Source: Nostoc carneum NIES-2107 | Lineage (GTDB): Bacteria; Cyanobacteriota; Cyanobacteriia; Cyanobacteriales; Nostocaceae | Direction: 5' to 3' | Assembly (NCBI GenBank): GCA_002368155.1 | Contig: AP018180.1 | Span: 5,905,456-5,969,455, forward strand | Length of the DNA: 64,000 nt | Shown here: piece after piece, positions 28,694 through 38,271 of the stretch | Layout of the letters: each line of letters opens with the position of its first letter | Numbering within the stretch: position 1 is the stretch's first letter | The notes under the pieces: model-generated | Seen by the model: only the letters and a program-made list of their open reading frames with translations | What the model was told of the DNA's origin: nothing | Databases searched by the model: none | Program-made: the position numbers and the translations under genes

Positions 28694-30969
28694 CAAAACA
28701 AACAGATTATAGTAATTTTTCTATGCTGGATTTATTCAGCATGGAAGTAAAAACCCAGGTTGCTATTTTAAACGATCGCCTCTTAGCACTAGAAAATCAA
28801 TCTCACCACCACGAAGACTTAGCAGCTTTGATGCGTGCGGCTCATTCTATTAAAGGCGCGGCGCGGATTGTACAACTTAATTCCGTTGTTACCTTAGCTC
28901 ATGCGATGGAAGATTGCTTTGTCGCAGCACAGGCGGGAGAAATTAAGTTAAATGCAACTAATATTGATGTGCTGCTAGCGGCTGTAGATATGCTGCTACA
29001 TATAGGTGAAGCTTGCGAAGGTAATCCTAACCCACAATTACCAGATGAAGCCAGTATTCAAGCTTTAGTCAGTGCGATCGCAAATATTGGCAATTCTCAG
29101 CCTGTTAGTCAAGCTGTACCTGCAGAAATTCCGCCACCACAGGCAGCAGCAGAATCTCCTTGGGTTGTGTCTCCATCTCAGGTTTTCGACTCAGGAGAAA
29201 AACCTGAAACCATACAAAACCGAGTTGTGCGGGTAGGTGCAGAAAATCTCAACTCCTTGATGGGTTTAGCTGGAGAATCTTTAGTTGAGTCCAAGTGGTT
29301 GGAAGGTTTTGCTGATTCTCTACTGAAACTCAAAACTAACCATACTCAGTTATCCGGCTTATTAGAAGGATTACAAGAGCTATTAAATAAACAACATTTT
29401 GGGCATTTAATCGAACGCCAAATCCAAGAGCAAATGAGTGCAGTATCGCAAATAGCTAGTGAATGCCGCCAGCGATTAGGCGATCGCCACAATGAAATAG
29501 AATTATTTTGCCAGCGTTCTACTAATTTAAGCGATCGCTTATATCGCCAAGTTATCGCTACTCACATGAGTCCCTTTGGCGAAGCTGGACAAGGTTTCCC
29601 GCGCATGGTGCGTGATATGTCTAGACAATTAGGCAAACGCATTCAATTAGAAATTACTGGGAAGTCCACACTGGTAGATAGATACATTCTCGAACGTCTG
29701 GAAGGGCCTTTAACTCATCTTCTCCGTAACGCTATAGATCACGGTATTGAAACACCCCAAGAACGTTTAGCGCTAGGGAAGCCAGAAACCGGCACAATTC
29801 GCATAGAAGTTGTCCACCGTGCTGGAATGCTGTTAATTACGGTTTCTGATGATGGGCGAGGAATAGATTTAGAATTTTTGCGCCAGGAGATTGTCAGAAA
29901 AAACCTCACTGCACCAGAAATGGCTGCAAAACTCACTGAAGCTGAGTTAATGGAGTTTCTATTTTTACCTGGATTTTCTACAGCCAAAACAGTCACAGAA
30001 ATTTCTGGGCGAGGTGTGGGATTAGATATAGTACATAGCGCAGTCCGGGAAGTTGGCGGTAATTTGCGGGCTGCTTCTAATTTAGGCTTAGGTATGACAT
30101 TTTACCTACAGCTACCCCTGACGCTGTCAGTACTGCGAACTCTTGTAGTAGAAATTGCCAATGAACCCTACGCCTTTGGTTTAGCACGTATCGATCAGTT
30201 AATCATGATTCCCAGATCAGCAATTGTGGTATCTGAGAATCAGCCATTTTTTATGCTAAATGAGCAAGTGATCGCTTTAATCTCAGCCCATCAAGTTTTA
30301 GAATTACCAGCACAGGTACAAAATCCCGAATTACTCCCAGTCGTCATTATTAGCGATCGCCTCAGTCGCTATGGTGTCGTAGTTGACCGATTTATTGGCG
30401 AGTGTAGTTTAGTTGTGCGACCCCTCGACCCCCGTTTGGGTAAAGTTCCCAATATCAGCGCCGCTGCTTTACTCGATGATGGTTCGCCAGTATTAATTAT
30501 TGATATTGAAGATTTAGTTCGTTCCATTGCCAAAGTGCTTTCTAGCGGACAAATCAGCCAGGTAAATCACACTACTCAAAAAGCAGCCGTCAAAAACTAC
30601 AAACACGTGCTGGTAGTAGATGATTCAATTACAGTCCGCGAAATGGAGCGCAAACTGTTAGAAAACAAAGGTTATAAAGTCGAAGTAGCAGTTAATGGTA
30701 TGGATGGATGGAACGCCATTCGCAGTAGTGATTATGATTTGATTATTACAGATATTGATATGCCCAGAATGAATGGTTTTGAACTCACCAGCCAAATTAA
30801 AAGCCATGAAAAATTAAAGCATACACCTGTAATTATCGTTTCCTACAAAGACCGAGAAGAAGATAAAATTCATGGCTTAGAAGCAGGTGCAAACTACTAT
30901 CTGACAAAGAGTAGTTTTCATGATGATACCTTGCTCAAAGCCGTACTAGACCTAATAGGCGAACCCTGA
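28690..30969 (+). CDS. CheA histidine kinase with C-terminal receiver (WspE-like)
   Basis: A 759-residue hybrid kinase. The Hpt domain has phospho-acceptor His52 (LMRAAHSIKGAARIVQL). The kinase core has LLRNAIDHGIETPQERLALG and SDDGRGIDL, then GRGVGLDIV. A CheW-like domain follows, then a receiver (HVLVVDDSITVREMERKLLE, with LIITDIDMPRMNG holding the acceptor Asp) over about residues 635-757. The same CheA-REC build defines WspE. Likely phosphate targets are its own receiver, CheB and the downstream WspR-type receiver. Confidence 0.94.
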   Translation: MTKQTDYSNFSMLDLFSMEVKTQVAILNDRLLALENQSHHHEDLAALMRAAHSIKGAARIVQLNSVVTLAHAMEDCFVAAQAGEIKLNATNIDVLLAAVDMLLHIGEACEGNPNPQLPDEASIQALVSAIANIGNSQPVSQAVPAEIPPPQAAAESPWVVSPSQVFDSGEKPETIQNRVVRVGAENLNSLMGLAGESLVESKWLEGFADSLLKLKTNHTQLSGLLEGLQELLNKQHFGHLIERQIQEQMSAVSQIASECRQRLGDRHNEIELFCQRSTNLSDRLYRQVIATHMSPFGEAGQGFPRMVRDMSRQLGKRIQLEITGKSTLVDRYILERLEGPLTHLLRNAIDHGIETPQERLALGKPETGTIRIEVVHRAGMLLITVSDDGRGIDLEFLRQEIVRKNLTAPEMAAKLTEAELMEFLFLPGFSTAKTVTEISGRGVGLDIVHSAVREVGGNLRAASNLGLGMTFYLQLPLTLSVLRTLVVEIANEPYAFGLARIDQLIMIPRSAIVVSENQPFFMLNEQVIALISAHQVLELPAQVQNPELLPVVIISDRLSRYGVVVDRFIGECSLVVRPLDPRLGKVPNISAAALLDDGSPVLIIDIEDLVRSIAKVLSSGQISQVNHTTQKAAVKNYKHVLVVDDSITVREMERKLLENKGYKVEVAVNGMDGWNAIRSSDYDLIITDIDMPRMNGFELTSQIKSHEKLKHTPVIIVSYKDREEDKIHGLEAGANYYLTKSSFHDDTLLKAVLDLIGEP

Positions 30970-30991
30970 TTCTGAGTTTAGATTTTAGATT

Positions 30992-31093
30992 TTGGATTTT
31001 AGGCTCATAACTAAACCAATTACCCCTTCCCCCTTCCCCCTTTCCCATTCCCCAGTCCCCAGTCCCCAATCCCCAATCCCCAATCCCCATTCC
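30992..31093. repeat. Heptamer repeat upstream of cheB
   Basis: CCCCAGT/CCCCAAT units from about 31050 to 31090 lie just before the cheB ATG. They keep an open frame that would add 34 residues rich in Pro and Ser to CheB. I read them as non-coding repeat. Confidence 0.8.
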
Positions 31094-32071
31094 ATGAAAA
31101 TCGCCATTGTTAACGATATGGTAATGGCTGTAGAAGTCCTACGCCGAACCATCGCCAAAATACCAGATTATGATGTTGCCTGGATTGCTTACGACGGTGT
31201 AGAAGCTATCAATAAATGTGCTGCTGATACTCCTGATTTAATTTTAATGGATGTGCTGATGCCCAATATGGATGGAGTCGAAGCCACCAAGCACATCATG
31301 AAGCGATCGCCTTGTGCAATTATCATGGTGACTGCTAGTGTTAGCCGTTACGCTGGTAAAGTTTTTGAAGCAATGTCTTATGGCGCTTTAGATGCTATTA
31401 ATACGCCTACAGAAGGTAGCACCGGACTACTGAAAAAAATCTCTACTATCGCCAAATTAATTGATAAATCTCCCCGTCCAAGAATAGTAAATAAACCAAA
31501 TAATTTACCATCATTAATTGCCATTGGTGCTTCTACAGGTGGGCCGCAAGCTTTAACGAAAATTCTCTCGCAATTTCCTCAAGATTTTCCGAGTGCAATA
31601 GTTGTTATTCAACATTTAGATGCCCAATTTACTGCCAATTTTGCCGCTTGGTTAAACGAGCAAACTTCATTATCCGTTCAAATAGCTAATCCTGGTGCTT
31701 CTGTGCAACTGGGGAAGGTTTTACTAGCTGGTAGAAATCATCATCTTGTAATGCGTCCCAACCTAACTTTTGAGTATGAAGAAGAACCCTTGGATTGCTA
31801 CTACCATCCCTCAATTGATGTTTTTTTTAAAAGTGCAGCTAAAAACTGGAGTGGAAATGGCGTAGGAGTCCTACTCACAGGTATGGGTAGAGATGGCGCT
31901 CAAGGTTTAAAAATGATGCGAGATGCTGGATGGCATACCATTGCCCAAGATAGCAAAACTTCTATTGTGTACGGTATGCCCAAAGCCGCAGCAGAATTAA
32001 ATGCGGCTATAGAGATTTTACCAGTCGATGCGATCGCCTCAGCTTGTATCAAATCTATATCTGCTGGCTAA
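31094..32071 (+). CDS. CheB methylesterase/deamidase (WspF-like)
   Basis: A 325-residue receiver-effector protein. The receiver (MKIAIVNDMVMAVEVLRRTI, acceptor Asp in LILMDVLMPNMDG) occupies about residues 1-120. The methylesterase holds Ser in GASTGGPQAL, His in QHLDAQFTANFA and Asp in GMGRDGAQGLKMM. It removes receptor methyl groups, opposing CheR. The ATG at 31094 is chosen because the upstream extension is heptamer-repeat sequence. Confidence 0.94.
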   Translation: MKIAIVNDMVMAVEVLRRTIAKIPDYDVAWIAYDGVEAINKCAADTPDLILMDVLMPNMDGVEATKHIMKRSPCAIIMVTASVSRYAGKVFEAMSYGALDAINTPTEGSTGLLKKISTIAKLIDKSPRPRIVNKPNNLPSLIAIGASTGGPQALTKILSQFPQDFPSAIVVIQHLDAQFTANFAAWLNEQTSLSVQIANPGASVQLGKVLLAGRNHHLVMRPNLTFEYEEEPLDCYYHPSIDVFFKSAAKNWSGNGVGVLLTGMGRDGAQGLKMMRDAGWHTIAQDSKTSIVYGMPKAAAELNAAIEILPVDAIASACIKSISAG

Positions 32072-32306
32072 TCTTAATTTAGGTTATCAATAAATCTCAG
32101 TAAATTCACTATTAAAACATTATTTTATCTTTGATTTGCACTAGAAAATACTCTGACAAATTGGTTTTATAGACTCAAAAAATATGTTTTTTTAAGTTAG
32201 AGAAATTACTGATTTTTTACAAAAAAACACATTTCTATTCAACACTGAAAAATAGGTTAATATTAATACAACTAATCACTTAGTTTAGATTTACTAATAC
32301 TTTGAT

Positions 32307-33686
32307 ATGGTCACACACCTAGAATTACGAGCAATATCGTCAGATATCAAAAAAACCGTACCGAATTATCCTCCAGTAAATAATTCGGAAACTGCTTTTT
32401 ATAGGGAAGATATCGCTACAGATAAAGCCACTGTAATGTTAATCGACGATCAGCTAATTATTGGTGAAGCTGTTTGTCAAATTCTGTCTAGCGATCCCAA
32501 AATTTCATTTCACTATATAAGTGACCCCACACAAGCCATCCAAGAGGCGATCGCTCTATCGCCTACAGTAATTTTACTGGATTTGGTGATGCCAGAAATG
32601 GATGGATTAATGTTGTTGCGTTGGTTTCGTTCCCATCCCGCAACACGCGATATTCCTATAGTCATGCTGTCTAGTAAAGAAGAAGCAAAAGTAAAAGCAG
32701 AAGCCTTTGCTGCAGGGGCGAATGACTATCTAATTAAGTTGCCAGATCCAGTTGAGTTAATTGCTCGGATTCGTTACCATTCCAAGGCATACAATAATCT
32801 CAAAGCACTCACTACAGCAACTATTAACGCTCAATTACAAGCGAAACAATTAGAACATACTGTCAAGCAATTACAAACCACCCAAGTGCAACTTGTGCAG
32901 ACAGAAAAAATGTCTAGTTTGGGTCGCATGGTTGCAGGATTAGCTCACGAAATCAATAATCCTATAAATTTCATGCAAGGTAATTTTAAATACCTTGATA
33001 GTCACATTCAATCTCTAGTAGCTCTCATTCAAGCCTATCAACAAGAATATCCCCAATTTAATGCTGTCATTGAGGACAAAGCTAGCGATATTAATCTAGA
33101 ATTTATTCTTGAGGATTTACCAAAAATTCTCACATCAATGAAAATCGGGTCTGAGCGGATTAGCGAAATGATTTTATCATTGCGAAACTTTGCCCGCCTC
33201 GACCAAGCTGGTAGCAAGAAGGTGAATATTCATGAAGGCATTGAAAGTACTCTATTACTTTTAAAACATCGCATCAGGCAAGATATTCAAATTGTCAAGG
33301 ATTACAGTAATATGCCCTTAGTTGAATGTTATCCTGCGGAATTGAATCAGGTATTCATGAATGTTCTAAATAATGCCATTGATGCTGTTTTAGAACAGCA
33401 CAACAAAGCTCAAGAGAAACAAATTATTATAAAAACCGAAATAACAGAGTTAGCGACCGTTAAAATTACGATTATTGATAACGGCATTGGCATTAAGCCA
33501 GAAATCCAAGCTAAAATTTTTGATCCATTTTTTACAACCAAACCAGTAAATAAAGGAACTGGTTTAGGATTATCAATTAGCTATCAAATAATTGAGGAAC
33601 ATCAAGGAAAAATTAGTTTAAAATCAGAGCTAGGTCACGGAACAGAATTTGTAATTGAGATTCCAGTAAAGTTAAATCAACCATAA
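32307..33686 (+). CDS. WspR-type receiver fused to a histidine kinase
   Basis: A 459-residue protein in the place where WspR normally sits. Its receiver (about residues 40-165) closely follows the WspR pattern: LLDLVMPEMDGLMLLRWFRS, HPATRDIPIVMLSSKEEAKV and GANDYLIKLPDPVELIARIR. In place of GGDEF it has a kinase: phospho-acceptor His in MVAGLAHEINNPINFM, an N-box (NVLNNAIDAV), DNGIGIKPEI and GTGLGLSISY. The system thus seems to end in a second phosphorelay rather than in cyclic-di-GMP synthesis. A 235-bp AT-rich gap separates it from cheB, so it may have its own promoter. Confidence 0.9.
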   Translation: MVTHLELRAISSDIKKTVPNYPPVNNSETAFYREDIATDKATVMLIDDQLIIGEAVCQILSSDPKISFHYISDPTQAIQEAIALSPTVILLDLVMPEMDGLMLLRWFRSHPATRDIPIVMLSSKEEAKVKAEAFAAGANDYLIKLPDPVELIARIRYHSKAYNNLKALTTATINAQLQAKQLEHTVKQLQTTQVQLVQTEKMSSLGRMVAGLAHEINNPINFMQGNFKYLDSHIQSLVALIQAYQQEYPQFNAVIEDKASDINLEFILEDLPKILTSMKIGSERISEMILSLRNFARLDQAGSKKVNIHEGIESTLLLLKHRIRQDIQIVKDYSNMPLVECYPAELNQVFMNVLNNAIDAVLEQHNKAQEKQIIIKTEITELATVKITIIDNGIGIKPEIQAKIFDPFFTTKPVNKGTGLGLSISYQIIEEHQGKISLKSELGHGTEFVIEIPVKLNQP

Positions 33687-33944
33687 AATTTTCTTAGCTG
33701 CAATCTTGATAAATTGCACAACTAGACTTCGTAGATTACTTTATATTGGCTGACTCAGACTTATTACAAGCATTTTGATATTTTCCCCAATTTTAAATAG
33801 CAACTTTAATTCAGGGTATTCTCCATAAAATAATTGCATTCATACCATCGATAATACTTTCAACTCACATCTATTTTTGACATTATTATCGGGGTTTATC
33901 TTCTTCACTCAAAACAGATAATATCTCACAAAATTACTCAATCA

Positions 33945-34570
33945 TTAGATTGCATACGAGAGAGATACTCTATCATGCTCTATATATTTGTTATTGCATC
34001 TGCCTTGTTCGTAAATTTGACGCTCAATACCATTAAAGAATTGCAAACGCGCATCCATTGCGTCTAAAATAGCTTGTTTAGTCTGCGTATTAATATTCTC
34101 ATCATAATTATTGAGATGAGGATCTAGGACTGCAGCTAGTTTCGCTGCATGACTATCATCGACATCAATATGAACTTCAAAAAATATCAATGATTCTTTG
34201 GGTAATGGCGTTGAACCTAAAATTCCCCTATATAATTGCGTGTACAACGAGCTAACAATTCCTTCGGAAGCATAACAAACTGCACCCAACGCAGCTAAGT
34301 AACCATATTGAAATGGAAGTCTCAAGTAAGTTTCAATTAAAGCACGAGTTTCTGGTGCAGTTGGTAATGCTGCTAAAGTACTATCATCAATACCCAGGGT
34401 ACGAGTAAACCGCCGAAATAATTCTGGATGGGATTGACTTAAATCTCCCTGTCCCATTTCATCAAATAGGTTATCTAAGATGACTAACTGAGCAGCTTCA
34501 TCTGAGCAGCATGATAAAATTCTGGCAAGAATCCGGTTAAATTCCTTAGAGAATTTGTACATCTGCACAG
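33945..34570 (-). pseudogene. Haem-oxygenase-like diiron oxygenase (HDO), 3-prime part, split by IS
   Basis: Encodes the C-terminal 209 residues of an iron-containing redox enzyme of the haem-oxygenase-like fold. Metal-ligand motifs are visible: LFDEMGQGDLSQSHPELF, then EGIVSSLYTQLYRGI and FFEVHIDVDDSHAAKL. The family includes N-oxygenases and oxidative decarboxylases; the substrate is unknown. A GTG at 34568 could start a truncated product, but the first 39 residues of the gene lie beyond the IS at 36386-36502. Rejoining both parts at one CTAG gives an uninterrupted 248-residue protein, so the insertion is recent. Confidence 0.88.
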
Positions 34571-34574
34571 CTAG

Positions 34575-36381
34575 AACACCGATTCAGTAATGGAGAAACG
34601 AAAGCAAATCAAGCTGATATAGAGTAAAAGGATGAAGGTAAAAATAGAGCAAAATCTTATCAGGTAATGATTGTAGCCATTAGTAATGGAATATAGAGAT
34701 TTAATCAACTCTCAAGGAAAAGTGCGCTCAAGTTTCAGGTATATTCGATGTTACACAGATGCATGAAAGACCGAGAGTATACCTATGCGTCCAGTCCATT
34801 GGCATCCACCGACCGAACTTAACGCTCAAGAGCAAAAAATCGTCAAGCGGATCAAAAGAGCAAAGCTATTCACGTTCTTGCGGCAATACCGTCATCAGTT
34901 ATTTGATGAGGAATTTCAAGAAGAACTGAGCAAGCTTTATGCAGATTCTCCCAAAGGGCATCCACCAGTACCTCCAGCACAACTGGCATTAGTGACAATC
35001 TTACAAGCTTATACAGGAGCATCCGATGCGGAAGCGATTGAAGCGTTGCTCATGGATAGACGTTGGCAGTTAGTGCTTGATTGCATTGATTGTGAGCAAG
35101 CACCATTTTCTCAAGCGACACTTGCCAGGTTTCGCACAGCACTGATTATCCAAGGACTCGACCGACGATTAATTGAGAAAACAGTAAAACTAGCAGAACA
35201 GAGCAAGGGTTTTGGCTCAAGGCAATTACGGGCAGCGCTTGATTCCAGCCCCTTGTGGGGAGCATCGAAGGTTGAAGATACATATAATTTATTGGGTCAC
35301 GCGCTCAAAAAAGCGATTGGCGTGATAGCTGTCCAGCAGGGGAGGGGGTTGGCGGAAGTTGCACAAGATATTGGGGTAGATATGGTTGCAACTTCAAGCT
35401 TGAAAGCGGCTTTAGACTTAAACTGGGATGACCCAGATCAGAAAAATTTGGCCTTGGGGATTGTACTGGATGCTTTAGAGAGAGTTGAGACTTTTGTTCA
35501 AACACAGCCTACTGAAAATGAACATCCGCTACTTCGTTCAACTCTTGAAACAGCAAGACAAATCGAAACACAGGATGTGGAAGTTGATGCCAATGGTGAG
35601 GTAAAACTGCGCTCTGGTGTTGCCAAAGAACGACGTATTTCAGTTGAAGACGAAGAGATGAGACATGGACGTAAAAGCCGTAGCCAGAAAATTGATGGCT
35701 ATAAACGTCATGTGTTACGAGATTTAGACAACGGAATGATTCGCGCTGTTGGTATTACCAAAGCTAATGTCCCAGAAGCATCAGTAACCGATGCGATTAC
35801 TCAGGACTTACAAACACAAGATGTTGAACTTACCGAATTGCATATTGACCGGGCTTACTTGAGTAGCTCCTTAGTTAAAAATCGTAGTGAGCAATTGAGT
35901 ATATACTGTAAGGCTTGGGTCGTCCACAACGGTACAAAATTTGGTAAAACTGCCTTTGTGTTGGACTGGGACAATGGTACTATTTGTTGTCCCAATCAGG
36001 TAACTTTACCTTTTAGTTTGGGTGCTAAAATTCAGTTCCCACAAGAAGTTTGTGCAACCTGTCCTCTCAGAGAATCTTGCACCAGTTCACCACGCGGACG
36101 TAGTATTTCAATTCATCCAGAAGAACAATTATTTCGAGAGTTACGAGAACGTCAATTAACCCCTATTGGACGTGCCAAACTCCGCGAACGCGTTTGTGTT
36201 GAGCATTCTTTATCTCATATTGGTCGTTGGCAAGGTGAACAAGCTCGCTATGTTGGTTGTCGCAAAAACTTATTTGATCTTCGTCGCGTAGCGGTTGTTC
36301 ATAATCTTCATGTCCTTGCCAAAATTTTTACTCACACTACTGAGCCAGCCTCTACTTCTATTTGATTACTGAATCGGTGTT
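34575..36381 (+). mobile_element. IS1182-type insertion sequence with CTAG target duplication
   Basis: 1807-bp element bounded by perfect 17-bp inverted repeats AACACCGATTCAGTAAT (34575-34591; inverse at 36365-36381), flanked on both sides by CTAG (34571-34574 and 36382-36385). Removing the element and one CTAG restores the reading frame of the interrupted gene. One transposase gene fills it. The intact repeats and transposase suggest it may still be active. Confidence 0.95.
34785..36365 (+). CDS. IS1182-family transposase
   Basis: A 526-residue DDE transposase with the IS1182 layout: an N-terminal DUF772-like region (LYADSPKGHPPVPPAQLALV, TLARFRTALI), a DDE catalytic region (the first Asp in RAALDSSPLWGA; LTELHIDRAYLSS), and a C-terminal Cys-rich region (CATCPLRESCTSSPRG) before a late HSLSHIGRWQGEQARYVG segment. 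It is complete, with no frameshift; its stop codon overlaps the right inverted repeat by one base. It is oriented against the host operon. Confidence 0.95.
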   Translation: MRPVHWHPPTELNAQEQKIVKRIKRAKLFTFLRQYRHQLFDEEFQEELSKLYADSPKGHPPVPPAQLALVTILQAYTGASDAEAIEALLMDRRWQLVLDCIDCEQAPFSQATLARFRTALIIQGLDRRLIEKTVKLAEQSKGFGSRQLRAALDSSPLWGASKVEDTYNLLGHALKKAIGVIAVQQGRGLAEVAQDIGVDMVATSSLKAALDLNWDDPDQKNLALGIVLDALERVETFVQTQPTENEHPLLRSTLETARQIETQDVEVDANGEVKLRSGVAKERRISVEDEEMRHGRKSRSQKIDGYKRHVLRDLDNGMIRAVGITKANVPEASVTDAITQDLQTQDVELTELHIDRAYLSSSLVKNRSEQLSIYCKAWVVHNGTKFGKTAFVLDWDNGTICCPNQVTLPFSLGAKIQFPQEVCATCPLRESCTSSPRGRSISIHPEEQLFRELRERQLTPIGRAKLRERVCVEHSLSHIGRWQGEQARYVGCRKNLFDLRRVAVVHNLHVLAKIFTHTTEPASTSI

Positions 36382-36385
36382 CTAG

Positions 36386-36502
36386 TACTTGTACGTCTGG
36401 AAGAGATAAATTTCCAGTACGACAACGAGTGAGGAAATGATGGTTCCATAGAGGATGGTTAACTGTTATTTCCCGAAAATAATTTGTTTCTAAAGATGAC
36501 AT
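36386..36502 (-). pseudogene. Haem-oxygenase-like diiron oxygenase, 5-prime part
   Basis: 39 codons starting MSSLETNYFREITVNHPLWN and ending LSLPDVQV, where the IS has entered. The ATG overlaps the stop codon of the upstream methyltransferase gene (TAATG), which shows tight coupling in the original operon. In frame, the sequence continues after the IS as LAVQMYKFSKEF. Confidence 0.88.
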
Positions 36503-37272
36503 TACTTTGATACTTGAATTGCTAAATGAAGTGGTAAATCGAGCAAGGAACTAAAAAATGATTCATCTAATGCAATATGTTCTGGAGTCACACGTAATTC
36601 TTTGAGGATTGGCATTGTATTGAAATTAGCTATCTGCAAACAATTAAAATAATCTTCTAGAGTTTTGTGGATTAGTTGAACATTTAACCAAGAACCATCT
36701 CGTTTCCAAATACGCCCAGGAAAAAGCTGATCTCGCTTGCTGAAGTAGCCTTTATCTTCCACTTGGAAATAAAACGGATATGCGGCTTCACGCATATATG
36801 GAAAAGATGGATGGGGAATACTAAATACAAATCTGCCGCCAGGACGAAGTAATCTAGCAACTTCTTTCATACATTCTTGAGTTTGAGCAATTGTTAAATA
36901 GTTAAATAGAAAAACAGCCACCACTAAATCTATTTCACCATCACCAAATTGTTGGAGATTCGTAGCACATCCTACTTGATATTTAATTCCTAGAGGGTTT
37001 TCTAACTCTTGCTTATTTGCTGCTGTAATCATGGCTTGGGAACTATCTAAACCATATACTTGTGCAGCACCACGTCGGCGTAATTCTCGTGTGCAATAAC
37101 CTTCACCACAACCTAAATCAAGGACTTGTAGTTGATTAATCGGCTCACACATTTCTAATACAAAAGGACGGGCTGTAAAATCTGAAAGCGACAGAGGTTG
37201 TTCTCTTACCCAATCTGATGCAGTGTGATTGTAGAGATTGATTGTGGAGTTTTTATTGTCTAATATTGACAT
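36502..37272 (-). CDS. SAM-dependent class I methyltransferase
   Basis: A 256-residue methyltransferase with motif I VLDLGCGEGYCTRELRRRG, an acidic YGLDSS, and DLVVAVFLFNYL with LLRPGGRFVFSIPHPSFPYM as in the Methyltransf_11 type. The target is unknown. It lies between the DHDPS-like gene (90 bp upstream) and the diiron-oxygenase gene, which begins inside its stop codon. The three appear to form one small biosynthetic operon. Confidence 0.88.
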   Translation of the reverse strand: MSILDNKNSTINLYNHTASDWVREQPLSLSDFTARPFVLEMCEPINQLQVLDLGCGEGYCTRELRRRGAAQVYGLDSSQAMITAANKQELENPLGIKYQVGCATNLQQFGDGEIDLVVAVFLFNYLTIAQTQECMKEVARLLRPGGRFVFSIPHPSFPYMREAAYPFYFQVEDKGYFSKRDQLFPGRIWKRDGSWLNVQLIHKTLEDYFNCLQIANFNTMPILKELRVTPEHIALDESFFSSLLDLPLHLAIQVSK

Positions 37273-37362
37273 TTTAATTATTTAATATTTGTTAAATAGA
37301 TAAACAATTGATGCTGAATAAATTTAGTTCTAACATTCGCTTGTTTCAGATATTGAGAGTAT

Positions 37363-38271
37363 TTACACTGATTTTATTGACAGAAGGTTAACATCCATTC
37401 TATTTATTGATAATGCAGCCATATTGTCACTACGAACTTTAGCTGTAGAGATGATTTCTCTGTTACATAAAATTTCTTTTCTCACAGCTAATCCCCCATG
37501 ATATTCATATCTAAGAAAAGGTAAGCAACGCTGATACTCTTGAGCAGCGGCTAATAATTCACCTTTGTGAAAATAATCCATTATTGTTAGTAAATGCTCA
37601 GGATAAGCATAACCCGTCATTAACCCGTGGCTACCTGCTTGGAGTTCTGGTAGACAATTTAAACCACCCAATGCACCAAAAATAGCCAAGCGATCGCCTA
37701 TTCTATTACGTAATAGCCAAATTTTCTCAGGCGTTGGTTCTTCCTCTAATTTAATCGCCTGTACCTGCTCAACTTCTGCCGCCAAACTTGCAATAAAATC
37801 GACAGATAATTTTCCCGTTAAAGGAGGATAATCTAAAACCACTAAAGGCATTTGAGTTGCAATTCCGACTTCCTGATAGTGTTGTTTCACTTGTTGAGTA
37901 TCAGAAAAGCTAGGAGGTACAACTAACAACCCCTTGGCACCTAATGCAGCCATTTGTCGCCCAAATTTTGCCGCTACATCGGCTTTTCCACTTACCCCCA
38001 CAACAACAGGGACGCGATTTTTAACTTGCTGAAAAATAACTTGTGCGACACGCAACCGTTCTTGGGGTGTTAATTTAGCTTCTTCTCCCAAGACAGTCAA
38101 TATTGCTAGTCCATGTACTTTTTTTTGAATATAAAACTCAATTAAGCGCTTTAAACTAGCTGTATCTAATTCACCGTTACCTTGAAATGGTGTAACTAGA
38201 ACCGCATACAGATTGGGAGATGAATAATTTTTTTTGAAGAAATTTTCCATAAGGATGATGACAATTTTCAT
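37363..38271 (-). CDS. Dihydrodipicolinate synthase/N-acetylneuraminate lyase family aldolase
   Basis: A 302-residue (beta/alpha)8 aldolase. The Schiff-base lysine appears in VQAIKLEEEPTPEK and the conserved Tyr in VVLDYPPLTGKL. The start AVLVTPFQGNGELD and GVSGKADVAAKFGRQMAALG match the family. The glycine-rich GEEAKLT replaces the TTGE seen in true DapA, so it is probably not the lysine-pathway enzyme. An ATG at 38250 is an equally possible start; neither has a clear ribosome-binding site. It is the first gene of an operon with a methyltransferase and a diiron oxygenase; a role in a small-molecule pathway is inferred. Confidence 0.85.
   Translation of the reverse strand: MKIVIILMENFFKKNYSSPNLYAVLVTPFQGNGELDTASLKRLIEFYIQKKVHGLAILTVLGEEAKLTPQERLRVAQVIFQQVKNRVPVVVGVSGKADVAAKFGRQMAALGAKGLLVVPPSFSDTQQVKQHYQEVGIATQMPLVVLDYPPLTGKLSVDFIASLAAEVEQVQAIKLEEEPTPEKIWLLRNRIGDRLAIFGALGGLNCLPELQAGSHGLMTGYAYPEHLLTIMDYFHKGELLAAAQEYQRCLPFLRYEYHGGLAVRKEILCNREIISTAKVRSDNMAALSINRMDVNLLSIKSV

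Noticed and set aside
30992..31093. 34-residue N-terminal extension of CheB
   Set aside because: Made of heptamer repeat (Pro/Ser-rich); the receiver domain starts normally at the ATG at 31094.
37363..38271. True DapA of lysine biosynthesis
   Set aside because: The catalytic Lys and Tyr are there, but the TTGE motif is changed (TVLGEE) and the operon partners are a methyltransferase and an oxygenase.
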